A DNA stretch of 12,964 nucleotides from Omnitrophica bacterium GWA2_52_8 (lineage in GTDB: Bacteria > Omnitrophota > Omnitrophia > Omnitrophales > Aquincolibacteriaceae). The notes below the pieces were generated by a model. It ran no database searches. It was not told the DNA's origin and saw only the letters and a program-made list of their open reading frames with translations. Below, in pieces: positions 1 to 7,878 of the stretch. How positions within the stretch are numbered: position 1 is the first letter of the stretch; each line of letters starts with the position of its first letter. The stretch is taken from the NCBI GenBank assembly GCA_001804025.1, contig MHFC01000121.1:1-12964 (forward strand), written 5' to 3'. Both the position numbers and the translations under genes were made by a program.

Positions 1-13
1 AAAACGCGGGCGC

Positions 14-45
14 AAAACTTTGGATGCAACCCCATGCGTCCAAAG
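14..45 (-). terminator. Possible intrinsic terminator downstream of the helicase gene
   Basis: Bases 18-28 and 35-45 form an 11-bp stem (one G-T wobble) around a six-base loop. Read on the minus strand, which is the direction of the helicase gene ending at 94, the stem is followed at once by four T residues (17 to 14). That is the layout of a factor-independent terminator, but the T tract is short. The hairpin itself is directly visible; the terminator role is inferred. Confidence 0.4.
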
Positions 46-84
46 CGGTTTTCTTATCGATTCACCTAATCGATGAGAAAACCG
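46..84. repeat. Long near-perfect inverted repeat (hairpin)
   Basis: Bases 46-62 pair with 68-84 to give a 17-bp stem with a single G-T wobble (55 with 75) and a five-base loop (CACCT). It lies between the helicase stop codon and the smaller hairpin at 18-45. There is no T tract on either side, so it is not a textbook terminator. It could block 3' exonucleases, act with the neighbouring hairpin in termination, or belong to a dispersed palindromic repeat family. No second copy was seen in this window. Confidence 0.55.
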
Positions 85-93
85 GGCTAGGCG

Positions 94-2043
94 CTAATGG
101 ATCCGCAATTGTTTTTCTGCATCGACAATATCCCGGTTGATTAACCCGAAAGCTTTTCCCGCTGTTTTTCTGAGATTTTCGGAGGTTTCGTTTCCGTGCA
201 TGAGATCCCGCAAAAGCTGAATAATCATCCGCAGATGCCGTACAAGTTCTCCCTCATCCGTGTGTGTGTGACGGAATAGCCGGTGAAATTTTTCACCCTG
301 CGCCCATGATTCGACCGTCCGGGCCAGATGAAAATGCGCCCGGAGGCGGTGGGAGGGAATCCGGTGGCGGAGTTCATTGCGGAATATTTCCGTAAAGATT
401 TGATCGATGCGCAGCTGAAAATCCGCGTGTTTGGGTTTGAGGTGAGGCGGGGCATCTTTTTTGCGGGGTTCGTAGATGAGGCTTGAGAGAAAAGCGGACA
501 AATCAACGGCGGACAACTGGTCCAAAAAGCCGTTGGCGTTCATTTCAGTGAGGATTAATTCATAACCGAAATAATCCGCGGCGAAATGCCCTTTGGCGGT
601 GAGACCTCCGGTGTTTAAATACCCCATGTGTTCGAGCAGGAGGAGGCGGTTTTTTATCAAGTCGTGTCCTTCCCTCCGGTGTGTGGTGTGGGACTGAAAA
701 TGATGGAAAGTCTTGGGATAAATTTCGATCAGCTTTTGACCCAGGTCGCGGTATAAGTTTAGCAAGGTTGCATAGGAGGTGTTCAGCTGACTTCGGATCG
801 GCTCGGGTTTGCCGTGGAGGATCCGCTTAATATCCGAAAATGCGATGTCGGAGGGGTTGATCCGTGAATAAACAAAGCCTTCCGCATCCAGTCCCCGCCG
901 TCCGGCGCGGCCGGCCATCTGATAGAAATCCCGCGTGGTCAAATACTGAAAACCCTTGCCGTAAAATTTTGACAGTTCGTCGAAGATCACGCTTCGCGCC
1001 GGCATATTAATTCCGAGCGCGAAGGTTTCCGTTGTGAAGATGAGCTTGATTTGACGGCTGGTGAAAAGCCGTTCTACCACCTCTTTCAGCGTGGGCAGCA
1101 TGCCGGCATGATGATAGGCAATGCCTTGCTGGATCAAAGGACGCAGGTCTTGTGCCGATTTTTCGGCGGTGATTTCATATTTGGCGATCAGCTGATCGTA
1201 GTCTGCGGTGATGGCGGCGCGTTCCTCGGTTTTCAGGAAATCAAACCGCGCGGCTTCCCATGCCAAAAATTCGGTCTGTTTTCTCCCAAAGACAAAATGG
1301 ATTGCCGGCAAATGCTGTTGGGCAAGCAGGTGCTCGATGTGGTGGTCCAGCCGGTTGGGTTTGGGTTTCAGGGGGCGCATGCCGCGGCGCCTCTCACGCG
1401 ACGAAAGTCTCCAGGAATCACGGTTCAGATAACCTTCGCGGAAAAGCTGCGGCATGTCGCGCAAGATTTTTCCCTGACACTGGAATAAAAAATGCAGCGG
1501 AACCGGCCTTTTTTCTTCTTCTACAACCGTTAACGGACGGGACGGGTGAATGGACTTGATCCATTCCGCGATTTGCCCGATGTTCGGGGCGGTTGCACTT
1601 AGTGCCAGAATGTTTGTTTCTTCAGGGGTGAAGAGGATGGCCTCTTCCCAAACCGTGCCCCGTTCGGGGTCGTCCATGTAATGAATTTCATCGAAGATGA
1701 CCCAGCCGATATGTTCCGTTCCCTGGGCATGCTCGAACAATTTGTTCCGGTAGATCTCCGTTGTCATGATCAGGATCGGCGCGTCGGGACGAATCGAAAC
1801 GTCGCCGGTGAGAATGCCTACCGGACAGGGATAAAGCGCCTGAAAGTCTCTGAATTTTTGATTGCTGAGGGCTTTGATCGGAGCGGTATAGACGACTGTT
1901 TTCTGCTGGCTTAAAGCCTTATTGATCGCCGCTTCGGCAATCAGCGTTTTTCCCGCGCCGGTCGGCGCGGAAACGAGCACGGAATGGTTTTTGCGGATGG
2001 CATCGATGGCATTTTGCTGAAACAAATCGAGTTGGATCGGCAT
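94..2043 (-). CDS. Ski2-like DEIH-box RNA helicase (HelY/Mtr4 type)
   Basis: This 649-residue superfamily 2 helicase is expected to unwind RNA with ATP in the cytoplasm, most likely in RNA decay or rRNA processing. Visible motifs in order are Walker A APTGAGKT (26-33), motif Ia PIKALSNQK (55-63), the TTEIYRN segment (94-100), the DEIHYMDD box (118-125), SAT (149-151), HHAGMLP (311-317), GINMPARSV (344-352) and motif VI QMAGRAGRRG (375-384). The DEIH box followed by Y and the RAGRRG motif are typical of the Ski2/Mtr4 branch rather than of DEAD-box or RecQ proteins. Residues from about 480 to 640 look like a helical C-terminal (DSHCT-like) region. It is shorter than actinobacterial HelY and eukaryotic Ski2. 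It is transcribed away from the NUDIX gene, with an ATG start and no clear Shine-Dalgarno sequence. The family call is firm; the RNA substrate is unknown. Confidence 0.92.
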   Translation of the reverse strand: MPIQLDLFQQNAIDAIRKNHSVLVSAPTGAGKTLIAEAAINKALSQQKTVVYTAPIKALSNQKFRDFQALYPCPVGILTGDVSIRPDAPILIMTTEIYRNKLFEHAQGTEHIGWVIFDEIHYMDDPERGTVWEEAILFTPEETNILALSATAPNIGQIAEWIKSIHPSRPLTVVEEEKRPVPLHFLFQCQGKILRDMPQLFREGYLNRDSWRLSSRERRRGMRPLKPKPNRLDHHIEHLLAQQHLPAIHFVFGRKQTEFLAWEAARFDFLKTEERAAITADYDQLIAKYEITAEKSAQDLRPLIQQGIAYHHAGMLPTLKEVVERLFTSRQIKLIFTTETFALGINMPARSVIFDELSKFYGKGFQYLTTRDFYQMAGRAGRRGLDAEGFVYSRINPSDIAFSDIKRILHGKPEPIRSQLNTSYATLLNLYRDLGQKLIEIYPKTFHHFQSHTTHRREGHDLIKNRLLLLEHMGYLNTGGLTAKGHFAADYFGYELILTEMNANGFLDQLSAVDLSAFLSSLIYEPRKKDAPPHLKPKHADFQLRIDQIFTEIFRNELRHRIPSHRLRAHFHLARTVESWAQGEKFHRLFRHTHTDEGELVRHLRMIIQLLRDLMHGNETSENLRKTAGKAFGLINRDIVDAEKQLRIH

Positions 2044-2076
2044 GAATTTATTTTCTTATTGTTCTTTCGTCAAAAG

Positions 2077-2082
2077 ATTATA
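2077..2082 (-). promoter_or_regulatory. Candidate -10 box for the helicase gene
   Basis: The minus strand reads TATAAT here, about 34 bases ahead of the helicase ATG, which would give a leader of roughly 26 bases. The best -35 candidate, TTGGCC (plus-strand 2102-2107), needs a long 19-base spacer, so only the -10 box is convincing. Confidence 0.35.
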
Positions 2083-2123
2083 CACTTGTAGCATTATTTG
2101 AGGCCAAAATCAAAGGAGTTCCT

Positions 2124-2645
2124 GTGAGCGTGAAAGTCCTCTATCAGGGCAAATTTCAGCGGTTTGTCAGAGAAGAGGGCTGGGAATTTCTCGAGAGGCT
2201 GCATGAAGGCGGAATTGTCGCTGTCCTTGCCGTGACGGCCGATCAAAAAATAGTGCTGGTGGAACAGTTCCGGATTCCGGTCCGGAAAAATGTCATCGAG
2301 CTTCCTGCGGGCGTGTCGAATGATGTGCCGGAGCATTCGAATGAAACGCTTGTGCAGGCAGCGCACCGCGAACTGCTCGAGGAGACCGGATATCAGGCGG
2401 AAGGCATGATTCCCGTACTGACGGGTCCGGTTGCGGCTGCTTCAAGCCGCGAATTGATGACTTTTTTTAAGACGACCCGGGTCCGTAAAGTGGCCGCTGG
2501 GGGCGGAGACGAGCAGGAAAAAATTACGGTGCATGAAATTCCGCTTGATGGGATCAGGGGTTGGCTTGCAAAGAAACGGGAAGAGGGGTTTTATGTCGAC
2601 CCTAAAATTTATATCGGGCTTTTTCTGTTGATGGACGGCAAGTAA
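2124..2645 (+). CDS. NUDIX hydrolase, ADP-ribose pyrophosphatase type
   Basis: A 173-residue NUDIX protein, likely cleaving ADP-ribose or a related nucleoside diphosphate derivative to AMP plus a phosphorylated moiety with Mg2+. The order of elements (FRIPVRKNVIELPAG at 49-63, then AAHRELLEETGYQAEG from 79) matches ADP-ribose pyrophosphatases. The catalytic part of the Nudix box is intact: E74, R82, E83, E86, E87, G89. The distance from G63 to E74 is five residues longer than in the canonical GX5EX7REUXEEXGU pattern. The start is GTG, chosen because AAAGGAG sits five bases upstream (2112-2118). It is divergent from the helicase and 30 bases ahead of the HAL2-like phosphatase, probably in one transcript. 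Exact substrate cannot be told from sequence. Confidence 0.9.
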   Translation: MSVKVLYQGKFQRFVREEGWEFLERLHEGGIVAVLAVTADQKIVLVEQFRIPVRKNVIELPAGVSNDVPEHSNETLVQAAHRELLEETGYQAEGMIPVLTGPVAAASSRELMTFFKTTRVRKVAAGGGDEQEKITVHEIPLDGIRGWLAKKREEGFYVDPKIYIGLFLLMDGK

Positions 2646-2675
2646 TAAATTTTCGAAAAGGGCATTGATGTCGCG

Positions 2676-3674
2676 ATGAAATTTGAGTCCTATCGGAATG
2701 AAATTGATGTGGCGCTGCCGCTATTACGGGAGGCCGTCAGTATTGCGCGCCAGGTGCGTGAAGAGATGAAGGGGAATTCTATTCAAAAGCAGGATGATTC
2801 GCCGGTGACCGTTGCGGATTTTGCGATCCAGGCCTGGATCTGCCGCGGTTTGCGCAATGCGTTTCCCTCCGATGCGGTCGTCGCCGAAGAATCTTCGGCC
2901 GCATTGCTGGCACCGGGAGGCCGGTCAACGCTCGAGCGCATAAAAAAATTTTTCGATGAAAGAGAAGCCGGCATTTCAGCCGAAAAAATATGCGAATGGA
3001 TTGATTTTGGAACGGCTGCGCCGTCCCGCAGATTTTGGGTCCTTGATCCCGTTGACGGGACGAAGGGTTTTTTGCGCGGCGGGCAATATGTCGTGGCGTT
3101 GGGGCTTATTGAAAACGGCCGGGTTCAAATCGGATTTCTCGGCTGCCCGCGGCTTAATGTTGAAGGCCGGGAATCGGAAAACGGCGAGGGGGCGCTTGTG
3201 CTTGCGGTCCGCGGCAAGGGGGCATGGATCGGACCGCTGGACGGAAAGTTGCCTTTTCGACAGCTTAAGGTATCGTCACGAGCAGTCATGTCAGAGGCAG
3301 TCATTTTGCGGTCGGTTGAGGCCGGACATACGAATGTGGGTGTTATGGAGCAGTTGTTTGCTGTGGCCGGCCGTCCTGCGAGTGAACTGCATCTGGACAG
3401 TCAGGCAAAGTATGTTTTGGCCGCAGCCGGCCATGCGGACCTTTTTTGCTATCTCTTAAAAAAGGACAAGCCGGATTCACGCATGAAAATATGGGATGTC
3501 GCACCCGGGGCTATCATCATTGAAGAAGCCGGGGGCAAAATCACGGATCTTAACGGCGCTCCTATTGATTATACCGCCGGTAAATCGCTTCTCCGTAATC
3601 CGGGTATCTTAGTCAGTAATGGCAGGCTTCATACCCCATTTTTGAGTGCTTACGGCACTCTTACCGTTAAGTAG
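2676..3674 (+). CDS. HAL2/CysQ-like 3'(2'),5'-bisphosphate nucleotidase
   Basis: A 332-residue member of the inositol monophosphatase-like family, predicted to remove the 3' phosphate of 3'-phosphoadenosine 5'-phosphate (PAP), the by-product of sulfate reduction from PAPS and of sulfo- and phosphopantetheine transfer. Visible elements are KQDDSPVTVADF (38-49), the metal-binding EE pair (71-72), DPVDGTKGFLRG (124-135), LDSQAKY (240-246) and WDVAPGAIIIEEAGG (273-287). The DPVDGTKGFLRGGQY stretch and the spacing resemble yeast HAL2 and plant SAL1 more than E. coli CysQ, and the length fits the HAL2 group. The ATG has only a weak AAGGG sequence 13 bases upstream; an ATG at 2668 is out of frame. 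It follows the NUDIX gene by 30 bases and precedes the SUF operon. Inositol monophosphatase activity is an alternative, but the HAL2 signature argues for PAP. Confidence 0.88.
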   Translation: MKFESYRNEIDVALPLLREAVSIARQVREEMKGNSIQKQDDSPVTVADFAIQAWICRGLRNAFPSDAVVAEESSAALLAPGGRSTLERIKKFFDEREAGISAEKICEWIDFGTAAPSRRFWVLDPVDGTKGFLRGGQYVVALGLIENGRVQIGFLGCPRLNVEGRESENGEGALVLAVRGKGAWIGPLDGKLPFRQLKVSSRAVMSEAVILRSVEAGHTNVGVMEQLFAVAGRPASELHLDSQAKYVLAAAGHADLFCYLLKKDKPDSRMKIWDVAPGAIIIEEAGGKITDLNGAPIDYTAGKSLLRNPGILVSNGRLHTPFLSAYGTLTVK

Positions 3675-3733
3675 TTCCGTTATATCCTATTGCTATCATT
3701 ATAGATATGAATGTCTTTTCGAGATGAAAAATT

Positions 3734-3758
3734 AAACTGGACTGGATTAGTCTGATTT
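3734..3758. promoter_or_regulatory. Candidate Rrf2/IscR-type operator of the SUF operon
   Basis: The arms AAACTGGACT (3734-3743) and AGTCTGATTT (3749-3758), separated by five bases, form an inverted repeat with 7 of 10 paired positions. The inner GACT-N5-AGTC (3740-3752) is perfect. Its core matches the published E. coli IscR type 1 core (GACT, five mostly A/T bases, AGTC) with one mismatch, although the outer flanks match poorly. It lies 26 bases before the start of the Rrf2 regulator gene, where an autoregulatory site would be expected. A weak -35-like TGGACT (3738-3743) overlaps it. Confidence 0.5.
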
Positions 3759-3784
3759 GATACCCTTGTAACGGAGAGACAAAT

Positions 3785-4231
3785 ATGCGTTTTACTACGA
3801 AAACAGAGTATGGACTGGTTTGCCTGATTTACCTGGCCAAACATAGCGAATTGCAACCTATAACCGTTAAAGAACTGGTTCGGGGAGAGCAATTTTCGCC
3901 TACGTTTACGGAAAAAATCATGCAGCAGCTGAAGGCCGCAAAAATTGTGACCTCTTATCAAGGGAATCAAGGCGGTTATGTTTTGGCGCGCAATCCGGCT
4001 GAAGTGACGTTGCGCGACATTATCGAGGCGCTTGAGGGCAGCACGTTTGAAGTTTTTTGCGAGCCGACAATCCGCAAAGACATTGTATGCACGCATTATC
4101 CGATGTGTGAAGTGAGTCCGGTTTGGTACAAAACCAAAGAACTTCTGGACCGGTTTTTTAACGGCATATCCTTGGAAATGCTCGCAAAGCGCGATTGTAA
4201 CTGGAAGGAGCTGCCGTTCTCGGCGGCATAA
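3785..4231 (+). CDS. Rrf2-family Fe-S-sensing transcriptional regulator
   Basis: This 148-residue protein opens with the Rrf2 signature ([20 protein letters not shown]), followed by a winged helix whose recognition region includes [19 protein letters not shown] (37-55) and the wing [10 protein letters not shown] (60-69). Three clustered cysteines, C92, C102 and C108, are placed like the [2Fe-2S] ligands of IscR (C92, C98, C104), with the first gap longer (nine residues between instead of five). H104 or another residue could be the fourth ligand. GGAGAG (3773-3778) six bases before the ATG is a good ribosome binding site. It heads the SUF operon, 20 bases before sufB, with a candidate operator just upstream. 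The likely role is repression or activation of SUF genes according to cluster status. It is equivalent in role to IscR, but orthology is not shown, so no symbol is given. Confidence 0.92.
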   Translation: MRFTTKTEYGLVCLIYLAKHSELQPITVKELVRGEQFSPTFTEKIMQQLKAAKIVTSYQGNQGGYVLARNPAEVTLRDIIEALEGSTFEVFCEPTIRKDIVCTHYPMCEVSPVWYKTKELLDRFFNGISLEMLAKRDCNWKELPFSAA

Positions 4232-4251
4232 AGCTCAATCCGGGTGCATCT

Positions 4252-5703
4252 ATGAAAATCAAGAGCATTCATGAAATTGTAAACAGGGAATACCAGTACG
4301 GGTTCAAAACAGAAATTGAACCCGGCGTCCAGGTCAAGGGATTGACCGAGGACACAATCCGCTTTATTTCCCATCATAAAAAAGAACCCGAATGGCTTTT
4401 GGAATTCCGCCTCAAGGCTTTCCGGCACTGGCAAAAAATGAAAGAACCGCATTGGGCCCATGTCGATTATGAACCGATTAATTATCAGGATGTAATTTAC
4501 TATTCCGAGCCCAAAGCCGCTTCCGCGGATGACAAACCTAAAAGTCTTGAAGAGGTCGACCCGGAACTCCGGCGTACTTTTGACCGGCTTGGGATTCCTT
4601 TGATCGAACAAAAAAAACTCGCGGGAATCGCCGTGGATGCGATCTTTGACAGCGTTTCGGTCGCGACGACTTTTAAAGAAAAACTCAAGGAAGCCGGGGT
4701 TATTTTCTGCTCGTTTTCCGAAGCGGTCCATGAATATCCCGAGATCGTCAAAAAATACATGGCGTCGGTCGTGCCCTATACGGACAATTTTTTTGCGGCC
4801 CTCAACTCGGCCGTATTTACCGATGGATCGTTCGTTTTTGTTCCGAAAAATACGCGCTGCCCCATGGAGCTTTCCAGTTATTTCCGCATTAACACCGAAG
4901 GTTCGGGCCAGTTTGAGCGTACGCTGATCGTCTGTGAAGACAATGCTTATGTCAGTTATCTTGAGGGCTGTACGGCGCCGCGGTTTGATACCAAACAGCT
5001 TCATGCTGCAATCGTGGAGCTTATTGCGCTCGACCATGCCGAGATCAAATATTCGACTGTTCAGAACTGGTATGCGGGGGATGTAAAAACAGGCAAGGGT
5101 GGTATTTATAATTTTGTGACAAAAAGAGGGAAATGCGCGGGAAACCATTCCAAAATTTCATGGACGCAGGTCGAGACAGGGTCCGCGATTACCTGGAAGT
5201 ATCCCAGCTGTATTCTGACAGGTGATCATTCGGTCGGGGAATTTTATTCCGTTGCGCTGACGACCGGAAAACAGCAGGCGGATACCGGCACTAAAATGAT
5301 CCATATCGGAAAAAAAACGCGCAGCACCATTGTCTCAAAAGGGATTTCAGCGGGGGAGTCGAGCAACAGTTACCGCGGTCTTGTGCAGGTCAATGCTAAG
5401 GCTGAGGGGGCGCGGAATTATACGCAATGCGATTCCTTGTTGATCGGACCGCGGTGCCGTGCCAATACATTCCCCTATGTGGATATTCAAAATGCCACGG
5501 CGCAGGTGGAGCATGAGGCTTCGACTTCCAAAGTGAGCGAAGAGCAGCTTTTTTACTTCCGTCAGCGCGGGATTTCGGCAGAGGACGCCATGGCGTCCAT
5601 CATTAATGGATTTTGCCGCGACGTGTTTCGTGAACTTCCGGGGGAATTTGCGGTTGAGGCCACGCAATTGCTGGGGCTAAAACTGGAAGGCGCCACCGGA
5701 TAA
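4252..5703 (+). CDS. sufB: Fe-S cluster assembly scaffold subunit SufB
   Basis: SufB is the main scaffold of the SufBC2D complex, on which nascent Fe-S clusters form in the cytoplasm. The 483 residues are full length for the family. Recognisable segments are [16 protein letters not shown] (45-60), [19 protein letters not shown] (235-253), the long conserved stretch [12 protein letters not shown] (266-277) and TQCDSLLIG (391-399). [21 protein letters not shown] lies at 420-440. C240, C393 and H421 line up with the E. coli residues C254, C405 and H433 implicated in sulfur transfer and cluster formation. The N-terminal CxxCxxxC motif of some SufB proteins is absent. No strong Shine-Dalgarno sequence precedes the ATG, so translation may depend on the regulator gene ending 20 bases earlier. 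Confidence 0.97.
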   Translation: MKIKSIHEIVNREYQYGFKTEIEPGVQVKGLTEDTIRFISHHKKEPEWLLEFRLKAFRHWQKMKEPHWAHVDYEPINYQDVIYYSEPKAASADDKPKSLEEVDPELRRTFDRLGIPLIEQKKLAGIAVDAIFDSVSVATTFKEKLKEAGVIFCSFSEAVHEYPEIVKKYMASVVPYTDNFFAALNSAVFTDGSFVFVPKNTRCPMELSSYFRINTEGSGQFERTLIVCEDNAYVSYLEGCTAPRFDTKQLHAAIVELIALDHAEIKYSTVQNWYAGDVKTGKGGIYNFVTKRGKCAGNHSKISWTQVETGSAITWKYPSCILTGDHSVGEFYSVALTTGKQQADTGTKMIHIGKKTRSTIVSKGISAGESSNSYRGLVQVNAKAEGARNYTQCDSLLIGPRCRANTFPYVDIQNATAQVEHEASTSKVSEEQLFYFRQRGISAEDAMASIINGFCRDVFRELPGEFAVEATQLLGLKLEGATG

Positions 5704-5732
5704 GAATTAAAAAAGAAAGGATTTGATTCGCG

Positions 5733-6494
5733 ATGCCTATGTTGGGAATTCAAGATCTTCATGCCGAAGTTGCTGAAAAAAATATCCTTAAGGGGATTAC
5801 GCTCGAAGTCAATCCCGGGGAGGTCCATGCCATCATGGGGCCTAACGGTTCCGGGAAGAGTACGCTTGCCAAGGTTATTGCCGGAGATCCGAATGTGACG
5901 GTGTCCCGGGGGATTTTGCGCTATGAAGGCCGGGATTTAAAAGACCTGGATCCTGAACAAAGAGCGCTGGCCGGAATTTTTTTAGCGTTTCAGTATCCCA
6001 CCGAAATTCCGGGAGTCAATAATGCCAGTTTTTTGAGAATGGCCTACAATGCCAAGCGCAAAGCTGCGGGACAAGGCGAGCTGGATCCGCTTGAATTTGA
6101 CGAGGTGCTGCAGGAAAGAATGAAAATTGTGCAAGCCCCCCGGGAATTCCTTGATCGCAACGTTAATCATGGTTTTTCCGGCGGTGAAAAAAAGCGCAAC
6201 GAAATCCTTCAAATGGCGGTTTTGCAGCCGAAGCTGGCTTTGCTGGACGAGACCGATTCAGGTTTGGATGTCGACGCACTCAGGGTTGTCGCGGACGGGG
6301 TTAACAGGCTTCGTTCAAAGGAAAACGCGGTTGTTTTGGTGACGCACTATCAACGGCTGCTCAATTATATTGTGCCCGACCGGGTGCATATTCTTGTGGA
6401 CGGCCGGATTGTAAAATCAGGCGGTAAGGAACTTGCCTTAACCGTAGAACAGAAAGGGTACGACTGGCTTTCGGTTCACGGACGTACGGCGTGA
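5733..6494 (+). CDS. sufC: Fe-S cluster assembly ATPase SufC
   Basis: SufC is the ABC-type ATPase that binds SufB and SufD and drives the conformational change needed for cluster assembly. The 253 residues carry Walker A GPNGSGKST (36-44), the Q-loop at Q87 (LAFQYP), ABC signature FSGGEKKRNE (148-157), Walker B with the SufC-specific LALLDETDSGLD (168-179) and the switch histidine H205 (VTHYQ). There is no membrane segment, as expected for a soluble ATPase. The ATG at 5733 is preceded by GAAAGG (5715-5720) at a rather long 12-base spacing; a second in-frame ATG lies at 5739. Its stop codon overlaps the GTG start of sufD. Confidence 0.97.
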   Translation: MPMLGIQDLHAEVAEKNILKGITLEVNPGEVHAIMGPNGSGKSTLAKVIAGDPNVTVSRGILRYEGRDLKDLDPEQRALAGIFLAFQYPTEIPGVNNASFLRMAYNAKRKAAGQGELDPLEFDEVLQERMKIVQAPREFLDRNVNHGFSGGEKKRNEILQMAVLQPKLALLDETDSGLDVDALRVVADGVNRLRSKENAVVLVTHYQRLLNYIVPDRVHILVDGRIVKSGGKELALTVEQKGYDWLSVHGRTA

Positions 6495-7846
6495 TTGCTA
6501 TGATGGCGCAGAACGCGGATCAATTACCCATGGATTATGCAAGTCTTGTCCGGTCGCGGAAACCCTCCGGCGCCGGTCGTGAATTCCCCGCCTGGCTTGA
6601 ATCGCGCCGCCAAAATGCAAGAGAGCGGCTGCAGACAGTTGGATTTCCGACACGCGCGGATGAAAGCTGGAAGTTCAGCAAAGTCGAACCGGTCCTTGCT
6701 CAACTATTTTCGCCGGCAGATTCTGAAAGTATGGCCCTGCCCGATATGCGGGAGGCAAGTTTGCTTGCCTCCGAGGAATCCGTCCGCGGATTTTTTTGCG
6801 GTGACCGGTTTGCCGGAGCTGACAGGCCCGCCGCTCATCTCGCAGACCGGAATGAGATCATGCCTCTTTCTGAGGCGATTCTCAAAAAACCCGGTCTCCT
6901 GGAAAAATATTTGCTTAGCAAAGCGGGTGTCGAAGACAACGGTTTATCATGCGCCAATGATTTCCTTTTTCGTGACGGAATCCTGATCCACGTCGGAAAG
7001 GGAATGAAAGCGGCGCTTCCTCTCTATACGATGTTGGCAGGCGGTGGATACGGTCAAGAACGGCCGGCGTATCATCCGCGCGTGCTGGTGGTTCTGGAAG
7101 AAGGGGCTGAAGCAACCTGGGTATTGGATCAACGCAGTGCCGACGACAAGGCCTATTTTAGTAACAGCGCCGTCGAAATTTTTCTTGAGCCTTCCGCGCA
7201 TCTTGATTGGATCCAAATCCGGCGTGAAAATGCGCAGGCATTTAATCTGACGGAAATTCGGAGCTGTATGGGTGCGGGCAGCCGGCTGACCTTGACGGAT
7301 TACGTCCGGGGCGGGGCTTGGTCGCATTTGCGGTTTAACGGGGTTTTAAGCGGAGATACGGCGGCTTGCGAACTGCGCCATTTGTCGATTTTGGACGGGG
7401 ACACGGTCGCGACAAAATATATTTTCATGGAACATGCGGCATCGCATTGCTTGAGCCGACAGTTGGATAAAAACATTTTGTCCGGCCGGTCAATTTCGGA
7501 ATTTAACAGCATTGTGCATGTCGCAAAACAAACAGCCGGATCGGATTCGGGCCAGTCAAACCGCAATTTATTGCTGTCTCCGGAGGCCAGGGCATGGTCA
7601 AGGCCCCAGCTGAAAATCGAAGCCGATGATGTGAAGGCCACGCACGGTTCGGCCACGGGCCCGCTGACGGACACCGAACTGTTCTATTTGCAAAGCAGGG
7701 GATTGGACCGTTCCGTGGCCCGGTCCCTTCTGACTTTCGGATTTGCCGAGGAAGTTCTCGAAAAAGTTTCCGTCGATAAAATTCATCAAAATTTGACGCA
7801 GGATGCGCAATCTCAACTCGATAAAATGCTTCGGATGCTGGTTTGA
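6491..7846 (+). CDS. sufD: Fe-S cluster assembly subunit SufD
   Basis: SufD partners SufB in the SufBC2D complex and helps with iron entry and cluster formation. The 451 residues show the N-terminal helical region with FPTRADESWKFSKVEPV (52-68), typical of SufD, then the beta-helix core. The C-terminal block reads RPQLKIEADDVKATHGSATG, with H385 matching the E. coli catalytic H360, followed by ELFYLQSRGLD. The residue two before H385 is alanine where E. coli SufD has C358. The start is taken as the GTG overlapping the sufC stop (GTGA), which suggests translational coupling. In-frame ATGs at 6500 and 6503 are also possible, and none of the three has a strong Shine-Dalgarno sequence. Confidence 0.94.
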   Translation: MIAMMAQNADQLPMDYASLVRSRKPSGAGREFPAWLESRRQNARERLQTVGFPTRADESWKFSKVEPVLAQLFSPADSESMALPDMREASLLASEESVRGFFCGDRFAGADRPAAHLADRNEIMPLSEAILKKPGLLEKYLLSKAGVEDNGLSCANDFLFRDGILIHVGKGMKAALPLYTMLAGGGYGQERPAYHPRVLVVLEEGAEATWVLDQRSADDKAYFSNSAVEIFLEPSAHLDWIQIRRENAQAFNLTEIRSCMGAGSRLTLTDYVRGGAWSHLRFNGVLSGDTAACELRHLSILDGDTVATKYIFMEHAASHCLSRQLDKNILSGRSISEFNSIVHVAKQTAGSDSGQSNRNLLLSPEARAWSRPQLKIEADDVKATHGSATGPLTDTELFYLQSRGLDRSVARSLLTFGFAEEVLEKVSVDKIHQNLTQDAQSQLDKMLRMLV

Positions 7847-7878
7847 GAATGCAGATGAAAAAAACCAGGACAACAGCG

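Noticed and set aside
1051..1488. Plus-strand open frame of 145 codons inside the helicase
   Set aside because: Antisense shadow of the helicase gene with no domain or family resemblance.
3644..3660. Hairpin GAGTGC/GCACTC near the end of the HAL2-like gene as a terminator
   Set aside because: It is only six base pairs, lies before the stop codon, and is not followed by a T tract.
4096..5148. Long minus-strand open frame (350 codons) across the regulator end and sufB
   Set aside because: It lies opposite the strongly conserved sufB, has no recognisable domain, and its length is explained by the codon pattern of the sense gene.
7843..7878. Start of sufS at the TTG overlapping the sufD stop
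   Set aside because: It would add 12 residues not typical of SufS, while the ATG at 7879 has AGGA eight bases upstream and gives the usual N-terminus. It remains possible but less likely.
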